From: Lepidurus packardi
Lineage: Eukaryota; Arthropoda; Branchiopoda; Notostraca; Triopsidae
Direction: 5' to 3'
Length of the DNA: 64,000 nt
Assembly: GCA_023053545.1 (NCBI GenBank)
Contig: JAKZAN010000107.1
Location: 43,369-107,368, forward strand
Shown here piece after piece: positions 46,004 through 53,462 of this stretch. The notes below the pieces were generated by a model. The model saw only the letters and a list, made by a program, of their open reading frames with translations, was not told the origin of the DNA and made no database searches. Every line of letters starts with the position of its first letter. Position 1 is the first letter of the stretch. The position numbers and the translations under genes were made by a program.

Positions 46004-47165
46004 TCATGGTTCAGCGTCCACTGGCTCCAGCACCTGGTCTTCATGGTTTTTCATGCGACGGTCCAGTTGATCCAACCTCGCCACCAAAGAGCTGAGCCAT
46101 CTTCGTAACTTAAAAAACTGCCATAAAGTTAACACTAATGGCACGCCGCACAAGCACAATGTGAAGATCGGAAGTCCGTAAGTTTCCAAATTATTTAGTT
46201 TTGCCGGGAATGGAGGTTCTTCGAAATTTGGTGATCCCCTCTTGACGGCTTCTTGAAATTCTTTCCACGAAAGCTTCCACTGATTGTCTAATCTTTCACT
46301 TTGTTCTTTCAATGCTTTGGCCTCTTTTTTAAATTCCGTGCCCATATCAGGTATTGGGTTTGCCGTGGGGATAATCAAGCGTGAAGTGTTCAGAGTAAGT
46401 GCATGCATTACTTGTTCTGGCACACGTGAAGCCACATGCATTGCGCTATTGGGTTCGAAACTTGCCGGTATAACGAAAGAGTCTGTATGCATGGAACAAG
46501 CTGATGGCACTTCTAGTATTCCGGTCTCCTTCAACAATAAAGCTTTACTATGCCTATTTCCCGAAGAATAGGGCATCTGGATACAAGACAGCACCATTTC
46601 AGTGGGTTTGGTTGCCACATACAACCATTTTCTGTTGTCCAGCCAAATTAATACTAAGGGAACAGCCTTCTTTACGGTAACTCGGCATAATTTCTCAATT
46701 TTTTTCCGATTGTCCCTAACAATTGCCATTACACAGCTATCTACTAACGCCGTCTTGCTGAGAGTATAGCTAGCGGGACAAATTTTCGGTTTCTTTCCGA
46801 CAGATGAGTTCAAGTCTGATTCGGTTAGGCTTACCGCAACTTGTCGATCGTTTGACAGGGCCACGTAGGCGGGCAGGCCTTCGATTTCTCTAAAGAAATT
46901 CCCTTCAGAGATCGGTGTTGGTACCGCGAGAACTTTAAACAAGTTGAAACTGAATTGGGACTCGTAGAGAGGAACTTCTATAAAGAGACGCAAGTTATTT
47001 TTATAGGCTGCTGACGTTACTGTGCAAATCCTATACAAAGTAAAATACTGCGTTCCTCTTAACGCGTCTAAAGAGTCATCCACTCTCGGGAGCGGATACA
47101 CATCTTTAATTGTAGCCGAATTAAGTTTTCGATAATCCACGCAAAACCTCCAGCTACCGTCCTTC
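46004..47165 (-). pseudogene. RT start fused in frame to the C-terminal part of an envelope glycoprotein
   Basis: The frame begins, after a one-base loss in a T/A run at 47166-47170, with the conserved RT segment WRFCVDYRKLN and DVYPLPRVDDSLDALRG. Just after the residues QYFT (about 47039) it changes without a stop into unrelated sequence. This part has a Cys-containing ectodomain, a long polar helix-like region (KKEAKALKEQSERLDNQW), a hydrophobic membrane segment about 56-36 residues from the end (LPIFTLCLCGVPLVLTLWQF), and a short charged tail rich in Arg. That plan fits the C-terminal half of an insect retrovirus Env of the errantivirus / baculovirus-F type; the family call is from overall pattern only. 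The catalytic RT motifs, RNase H, integrase and the Env N-terminus are deleted. It is a relic and not expected to work as an enzyme or entry protein. Confidence 0.75.
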
Positions 47166-48273
47166 TTTTTACTAGGACGACCGGGGACGACCAGGGGCTA
47201 TTTGACGGCTCAATTACCCCTGCGTCCAGCATCTCACTCACTTGATTACGAATCAACTCTTTTTCCCGAAATGCGCTCTTATACGGGGGCTGCGAAACCG
47301 GGTGCGCGCCTCCCGTTTCAATACTGAGTTCCGTGACGTTGGAACTACCTAGCTCATTGTTGCTTTTCGCGAAGCAACCCAAATATTTTTCCAAAAGTTT
47401 CTCTAACCCATTCTTTTGCTCTTCACTAAGTGCTGGGTCATACTGTGGCCTAAGGTCGTCAAGACTAACTGTACTACCTTCCACTTGGCCATCTGCTTCG
47501 GAAAAACTTTCGGCCTTCGATAAGACCATGTTCTGCGGTATCCACCGCGCTTGGCTACCAAAATTCGTTACCATGACTACACCCCTCCTGTCCTCAAAAT
47601 TAGCTATAACCCTACCTGTGCTCAGTCCTGTATTTTCAAATACTTTTTGGCAAGGTTCTAGCAACACTTCTCTGGTGTTCTCCGATTCCGCGTGGTCATC
47701 TGCCAACTGAACGGCTACCGGTACCGCACTTCTGGCAGGTACTGTTAAACTAACAAGACTCACTACCGCGGCCTTCGGTGACGCCCGTCTCTGTTCACAA
47801 AGAACATCTTCCGGCAAAATGGTGTTGATTGGGTTACTGGACTCCTCCCTAATAGCCGTCACCTCGTGACATCCATTGTCCCTAAAGTGGAAAGTTATGC
47901 GGCCTAGCTGCCTCAACAAATCGTTACCTACGATTAAATCGGCCATGCCGTTGTTGAACACAGCAGCCTCGGTTGGCATAATTTTCCCCGCCAGCTCGAC
48001 ATTAATTTTCAAGCTGCCCTGGACATCGACAAACTCACCGTTTGCCACCACTATTGGAGGTCCTGTCCATTTCTGAAGCCGCGCTCCAGTTTTAACTACC
48101 CAATCCGAACTAATCACACTAATTGCTGCGCCCGTATCAATTATAGCCTCGGTCTTCACGTCATTGCAAGTTACCTCAACCCGAATCAGTCCAGAACTCG
48201 TATTTAACAACAGGGGGATGGGTTCTAACTCAGCGACAGAACCCCCTGTTACTGTCGCTTGGATGAGTTTAAA
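47068..48273 (-). pseudogene. Pol 5' part: aspartic protease and start of RT
   Basis: The frame opens right after a TGA at 48274-48276 and has no good ATG, as expected if it is entered by -1 frameshifting from gag. The protease active site AIIDTGAAISVIS has its Asp codon at 48136-48138, and a flap-like GNDLLRQLG segment follows. A linker leads into the RT N-terminus (PPYKSAFREKELIRNQV, then VIEPSNSPWSSPVVLVK). There an A run holds five instead of the six A's needed, the frame changes, and this frame ends at 47068 in nonsense. The true RT continues in the neighbouring frame (46004-47165). It would supply protease if expressed, but no complete polymerase. Confidence 0.85.
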
Positions 48274-49784
48274 TCATCGGCCGAGTTACTATCCGTCCCG
48301 GACGGTTTTTCTCCCGGCCCTGGCTGATTACTGTCTGTCCAATTTGACTGTCTGATTTGACTGCTTTGAGCTTTGCCATCACCTTGGGATTTTTTTGGCG
48401 CCTTGCACATCCTAGCAATGTGACCAGGCTTACGGCAATTATAGCAAATGGGCTTCCCATCGGCCGTGCGCGATTTGTTAGTTCCCCGGCTACCCTTACC
48501 TTTTTGGGCGTTGAATCCATCGACTCCACTCATGGATTCCACCAACTTTTGAACCAAATCCTCCAACTTCCCAAGGCGATCGCTTGCGGGATTTTCAGAA
48601 ATTGCTGCAGCTGGTAACGCTCTAGCACTTTTATCTTCGTAAGACGAGTTATTGGCCTTTGTCTGCAATCCCCAATCCCGACGTACATTAGCGCGCTCCA
48701 TTCCTTGAACAATAAGATTCATTTTCGTTAACAAATCTTCCGAGTCTTTTATGTCCATTGGATACACACGCTCCACCAGGGTAGGTTTTGCACCCCTTAA
48801 CAACTCGTCGACTTTGGGCTCTTCGTTCATCTTAGGGTCCAGTTCGTTACAAATGCGTAGCACATCCCAATAATACTGCTCGAAGGGTTCGTCCAAACCC
48901 TGGTAGCGTGCACGAAGTCTCTCCTTAAAATGTAACTTTCGGTTCTGTTTGATAAACGCCTTTCTGAACCCATCTTGTAGCTGAGTCCAGGATGTGGCAG
49001 ATCTTGAATCAAACGGAAACTTCTGTTTGTACCACGTCTTGGCCGGTCCAGTTAGACTCAAACCAAAATACGAGACCATGTCTTGGTCTGACCATCCATT
49101 GTATCGCGCCGACTCTTCAAAGTCTTCGAGCCATTCCAGCGGGTCCTGGGATGCGGCATCCGAAAAACGAGGCGGTTGTACAGCCTTTCGGATTGCCCGT
49201 GGAGTAGACATTGTCGGAGTTACAGTTCTCGGAATTGGACTCGGAACAGGTAGCGGAGTTAGCGGTGGGTTCGGCACCAACAATGGAATTTGCACTGCTG
49301 GTGGGGCTTTAACGCTCGGTGTTGCAGCCAATAAAGTTGGCAGAGTCTCTAACGAGATTAGGGCGTCGTCGACTTGAATATTTCGTCGCAAAGTTTCCTC
49401 GATACCTTCCGGTGATACAGGGAGTGGTGTCAACTCCGCCGAGGGTTCTTCGTCAGTTGTGCGATCTCCCCTCGTTATGACAGGTGCCCGCGGGGTCTCG
49501 TCGGTGGTGCTGGCCGCACTCCCTGCTCGAGATCGACTTAACGGTAATTCCCCCTCTGCAGCCTGCTCACCCCGAAGTCTGGCACTTTGCCGAATCGGAC
49601 AGGGCAAGTTCGTTAACTGACTTGCGGCACCCTTAGGAATTTTACCACCACTCATGAAGGTACCGTCCACCCCAAGTAAACGAAAGCCTAGTCCTTCAGC
49701 CACAGACTCCTCGAGTATGGCCCTTAAACACCGTACAATCGCTTCGTCTTGTCCACATAGACTTAGCGTAACACACTTAACCAT
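48249..49784 (-). CDS. Gag polyprotein of the nested element
   Basis: The start chosen is the ATG at 49784. The frame is open further, but those codons are LTR and primer-binding site. The protein is 511 residues: a variable N-terminal third, a Pro-rich linker, a Retrotrans_gag-type capsid region (DPLEWLEDFEESARYNGW, GPAKTWYKQKF, and further Trp/Phe anchors), and one zinc knuckle CYNCRKPGHIARMC at about 447-460 that would bind RNA. A Gln/Ser-rich tail ends at 48249. Gag builds the particle core. The frame is intact, unlike pol and env of the same element, so it could still be translated. Its last codons overlap pol, with a slippery heptamer in the overlap. Confidence 0.92.
   Translation of the reverse strand: MVKCVTLSLCGQDEAIVRCLRAILEESVAEGLGFRLLGVDGTFMSGGKIPKGAASQLTNLPCPIRQSARLRGEQAAEGELPLSRSRAGSAASTTDETPRAPVITRGDRTTDEEPSAELTPLPVSPEGIEETLRRNIQVDDALISLETLPTLLAATPSVKAPPAVQIPLLVPNPPLTPLPVPSPIPRTVTPTMSTPRAIRKAVQPPRFSDAASQDPLEWLEDFEESARYNGWSDQDMVSYFGLSLTGPAKTWYKQKFPFDSRSATSWTQLQDGFRKAFIKQNRKLHFKERLRARYQGLDEPFEQYYWDVLRICNELDPKMNEEPKVDELLRGAKPTLVERVYPMDIKDSEDLLTKMNLIVQGMERANVRRDWGLQTKANNSSYEDKSARALPAAAISENPASDRLGKLEDLVQKLVESMSGVDGFNAQKGKGSRGTNKSRTADGKPICYNCRKPGHIARMCKAPKKSQGDGKAQSSQIRQSNWTDSNQPGPGEKPSGTDSNSADDLNSSKRQ
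48267..48273 (-). other. gag/pol -1 frameshift heptamer T TTA AAC
   Basis: On the minus strand the gag codons read GAT TTA AAC TCA, so TTTAAAC is in exact X XXY YYZ phase. It lies six codons before the gag stop. The -1 frame opens at this very point (TGA TTT AAA CTC) and runs into the protease. TTTAAAC is one of the best known slippery sites. I did not find a clear downstream hairpin by eye. Confidence 0.8.
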
Positions 49785-49829
49785 CCTACAACTTTTGATC
49801 TCACAAAAATTACTCTTTAAAAAGAGGTA

Positions 49830-49845
49830 CCCCGCATCTCCACCA
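49830..49845 (-). other. Primer-binding site, probably for tRNA-Ala
   Basis: On the minus strand TGGTGGAGATGCGGGG starts three bases after the 5' LTR. Its complement, CCCCGCATCTCCACCA, matches the 3' end of insect (Drosophila) tRNA-Ala as I remember it, including the added CCA. The tRNA identity rests on memory. Confidence 0.7.
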
Positions 49846-49848
49846 AAA

Positions 49849-50097
49849 TGTGACCTTGTAATTAAGAAGGTGTATTGGATTGACAATCACAACGTCGAGG
49901 GGTTCAACAAATGGTTAAGTGTATAAGGTGTTTACTGATCAAAAGATCTAAGCCAACTGCCCTGCTGTCTAAGTTCTACTCCCCATGTTAAGTAATCGCG
50001 AAGCAAACAGGATAGAGTAGAATCGCACACCATCCGGTCTACGTGCAAAGCAACTAGATGTGCGGAAACAGCTAAGCATATTTTTTGCAACGTCACA
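49849..50097 (-). repeat. 5' LTR of the nested element (249 bp)
   Basis: It has the same length and sequence as the LTR at 45617, apart from C instead of G at 49855. That change turns the terminal TGTGACGTTG into TGTGACCTTG and breaks the inverted repeat at the end next to the primer-binding site. It would contain the element's promoter and start site. Confidence 0.93.
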
Positions 50098-50101
50098 ATA
50101 T
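50098..50101. repeat. Target-site duplication ATAT, right copy
   Basis: It matches 45613-45616. The interrupted codon continues from here into the rest of ORF2. Confidence 0.9.
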
Positions 50102-53100
50102 ATGACAAGGTAAGAGTCCGAACAGGGCCAATGCTACAGAGTGACCACCTACCTATTGTGATAGAAGTAGAAGGAAAAAAGGGGATGATGATAAGAGAAA
50201 GAACTCCGCGATGGGATTTTAAAAAAGCAAACTGGGTGGAATGGAGGCGAGAAATGGCGGAAGAAGACATAGAAGAGGGCGTTAGCTGTGGAAGGGTAGA
50301 AGAGAGATACAAACGGTTTATTGACACGCTCATACAAATTACAAAAAAGCATGTCCCATTGAGAGAGGGAACAATTAGGGCGAAAGATACAGAAGGGGGC
50401 AAACGGAAAGGAAAGATAAGGAAACCATGGTGGGGCGAGAATTGTAGCGAAGCAGTGAGTATTATGAGAACAAAATACAGAATACTGAAAAGAAGTCCCA
50501 CCGCCGGAAATCTTACAGATTACAAAAAAGCAAAAGCGAATTGCAAGAGAATAACGCAGGACAAAAAAAGATCCCACTGGAAACACAAGGTGGAGGGTTT
50601 AGGTAGTCAAACAACAACTAAACAAATGTGGGAACTCATTAGAAAAATGGAAGGGACAACTACGAAAAATATAGAAGGATAGGCTCTTTCTTCAGGGGGT
50701 CAGCTCATACAGCAAAACAAAGAAAAAGCGGAAATATTGGTGAAGCATTTCGCTAAGATTCAAAGCGAGAGTACAGAAACACACGCAACCGAAACGGAAG
50801 TCCTACAAATGCAATATGAAATAGACAGTATGATCTATGATAAAAACTGCACGGACGAATTTAGTAGACCCTTCTCAGAATGGGAAATAGAGGTTATTTT
50901 AAAAAAGACACCAAAGACGAGCCAAGGCAAAGATCTGGTCCACTACAACATGTTAGGAGAATTACCAAGAAACTGGAGGCGTGCTTTGAAAATTCTTTTT
51001 AATTATATATTGGAGAAGGGCACAGGACCTAAAGAATGGGGTAATGCAGTAGTTGTACCGATATTAAAACCAGGTAAAGACCCTAAGGAAATTAAATCAT
51101 ATAGGCCCATATCGTTAATATCATGCGTCGCCAAAGTGTTTGAAAGAGCACTAGTTAAAAGATTAAACTGGGTGTCCGAAAAAAGAGGATGGTACTCACC
51201 GATACAGACAGGGTTTAGAAGAGGACGTAGCACGATTGACCAGCTAGTCAGGCTGAACAACGAAGCGCACCGAGTATATAGAAGAGGAGAGGTCTTAATC
51301 GCGTTATTTATAGATTTTACCGCAGCATTTGATTCAATTTGGATAGACAAACTTTTATATAAAATTGGTCAAAAAGGTGTAAAGGGTAAAATTTTAGGGT
51401 TCTTGAAATATTTCTTAAATAACAGAACGATGGAAGTGAGAATCGGGAGCAGCAATTCCAATCAAAAAGAACTAAAAAGAGGAATCCCTCAGGGGTCGGT
51501 GATCAGCCCCTGGCTCTTTAACATGATGTTGTCAGACTTTCCAATAAAGGTTGGGGAAACAGGGGCTTCGCTCTATGCTGATGACGCAGGAATCTGGACC
51601 AGCGGGTTAGACTGTGACTCGGCGATGGGGAGAATGATAAATGTTGTAAGGGAAGTGGAAAAATGGTGTAAGGAGAACGGGCTGGAAATATCCACAGATA
51701 AAACGAAATATTTGGTAATTACAAGAAAACGTAAAGCGGAGAGCAAAAATAAAATAAAAATCAATGGAAGCGAAATAGAAAGAGTGGAGAGCGCCAGATT
51801 CTTAGGGATTGTGTTCGACAGAAGACTTAGCTTCAATGAACAAGTAAAACAAATAAGAGAAAAGGGAATGAAGACTGCAGGTATTTTACATAAATTAGCG
51901 GGGAAGACTTGGGGGGGAGATATCAATATTTTACTCACGGTATACAAAAATCTTATTAGGTCGAAATTAGAATACGCAAGCTTCATATACAAGAACATTA
52001 ACTCTAGGAAACTAGAGGTACTAGAAACGGTACAGAACAAATCATTAAGGATTATACTTGGAACAACGAAGACAACACCGATTGGGGTGCTGCATTGTGC
52101 CTCAGAAGTTTTATCACTACAGAAAAGAAGAATTTTACTTGAACAAACATATTTTAACAGAATGACAGAATGTCACAGGAATGACCCCGTAGTAAAAGAG
52201 ATAGTGGACAAGAATTCCCTGTCTTGGGAAAGTGTGTCCGAAACGAAAAACAAAAACAAAATACCTTATGTCATGCAAGGAGATTATTTTAAAAATTTGT
52301 TACCGCCCTGGGAATTCAAAGGTCATCAGATAAAAACCACGATCCCGGGAAACAGCAAAGAAAAGTGCAATCAGCAAACAGTGCAAGAAGTTTTAATGTT
52401 TTTAGAGAAGGAGTATGAAAATTTTAAACGGGTTTTTACGGACGGATCAAAAGATACTGAGGGAAACTCGGGATGCGGAGTTTACATGGAGGAAATGGGG
52501 GAGACAAGATCATACGCATTAAACAAAGCAACGACAGTAATGGCTTCCGAATTGCACGCGATAATACAAGCGATAAGGTGGATTGAGGAAAAAGAGCCGG
52601 ATAACTATGTCATTTTGACGGATTCAAAATCCGCAGCACAACTGCTAGATAGCTGGGGGAGCCGCTCCTACTTTGGTCTTACACAAAGGATCCAAAACAA
52701 AATGAACCACTTAAGGACAGACGGGTACACAATAAAGATTCAGTGGATACCAGCACATAGAGGGATCAGGGGAATTGAAACGGCGGATGGAGCGGCAAAG
52801 GAAGGAAGGTTGACAGGGGAAGAAATTAATCACAAAACAACATGCCAGGAGCTGGAATCAATAACGAAAAGGAAAGTCGAAAAGGACTACATAGAAGAAA
52901 TAAAGACAAGAACAGCACAAAAAATGGTTCAGATCACGTACCAGTTCGGGACCAACAAATGGATAAACAGCAGGAAAAGAAGAGAAGCCATTGTTTTACT
53001 ACGAATAAGGTGTGGACATGGGAGATTCCGGTCATGGCTACACCGCTTCAACATGACCGAAGATGACACATGTCGTTACTGTGAGGAGGAGGAAGAAAGC

Positions 53101-53295
53101 CCGGAACATTTAGTAATGAGATGTGAGAAGTTTTCAGAACAAAGGGAGGAACTCAAGAAAAAACTAGAAGATAGTAAAATAGCCTGGAGATTCGAAACTA
53201 TAACGGCACTGGAAGGCGGAAAGAAAGATCAGTACATAGCACAAAATTGTCTTTTAAAATATTTGAAAACAACCGATATCATAACAAACATATAA
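50102..53295 (+). pseudogene. ORF2 3' half: reverse transcriptase, RNase H and C-terminal Cys/His motif
   Basis: This continues the ORF2 frame from 45616 (about 1,269 residues in all, counted without the insertion). It begins with the endonuclease end SDHLPI (D220, H221). A single in-frame TAG at 50680-50682 (codon 399) lies between endonuclease and RT; the frame is otherwise open to 53295. RT motifs include SYRPISLIS, a GFRRGRST segment, FIDFTAAFDS (catalytic Asp), GIPQGSVISPWLF and an intact YADD at 697-700. RNase H follows with D986 (FTDGSK), E1022 (ASELHA), D1046 (LTDSKSA) and the WIPAHRGI...ETAD end. The C-terminus has CRYC...HLVMRC, a CCHC-like motif seen in I/R1-type elements. The enzyme copies the element RNA at the nicked target. 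The separation from the endonuclease and the TAG make this copy defective. Confidence 0.92.
50680..50682 (+). other. In-frame amber stop in ORF2
   Basis: GAA GGA TAG GCT CTT: the frames ending here and the one called from 50737 are the same frame, so this one codon is the only break between endonuclease and RT apart from the nested insertion. It is probably a simple mutation. Confidence 0.9.
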
Positions 53296-53353
53296 GTACA
53301 CAGAGGAAATATCAGTGAATATGTGGAAAAATAAAAAAGAAGAGAAGAAGAAG

Positions 53354-53392
<39 letters not shown>

Positions 53393-53462
53393 AGAAAGCC
53401 GAAGACGGTAATGCGACGCGAACGCGACGTTGGCAGTCTTAAAAAACCAAAAACAACAACAA
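53296..53462 (+). other. 3' UTR and 3' end of the I-type element
   Basis: An AG-rich stretch leads into a run of 38 A's (53354-53391). About 50 bases of mixed unique sequence with several CpGs (GCGACGCGAACGCGACG) follow, then a CAA-rich terminus (ACAACAACAA) that joins the satellite at about 53463. The exact end is uncertain because the satellite word also begins ACCAG. Confidence 0.75.

Larger units (their letters stand above)
45617..50097 (-). mobile_element. Nested endogenous-retrovirus derivative (Ty3/gypsy type with env remnant), 4,481 bp
   Basis: Two 249-bp LTRs flank an antisense internal region, which reads PBS, gag, protease, the start of RT, an Env C-terminus, then a polypurine tract. 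Most of RT, all of RNase H and integrase, and the N-terminal part of Env are missing, so it cannot move by itself. Gag has a CCHC knuckle and the protease is a DTG type; both fit Ty3/gypsy-like elements (Metaviridae). The LTRs differ at one noticed base, so the insertion is recent. The internal deletion may predate the insertion, meaning the element could have moved with proteins from a complete relative. Confidence 0.92.
42869..53462 (+). mobile_element. Full-length I-superfamily non-LTR retrotransposon, interrupted by a nested retrovirus
   Basis: The layout is a ~667-bp 5' UTR, ORF1 (Gag-like, three CCHC knuckles), ORF2 (endonuclease, RT, RNase H, C-terminal Cys/His motif), a ~170-bp 3' UTR with an internal A38 run, and a CAA-rich 3' end. 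Without the nested insertion it is about 6.1 kb. RNase H after RT, together with a CCHC ORF1, points to the I group rather than R1 or Jockey. Defects are a frame change in ORF1, one in-frame TAG in ORF2, and the retrovirus insertion at 45617. The 5' UTR holds no other gene I can support. Confidence 0.92.

Noticed and set aside
45616..50102. Intron in ORF2
   Set aside because: The interruption has LTRs, a PBS, a polypurine tract, antisense gag and a 4-bp target duplication, and no splice signals are needed to explain it.
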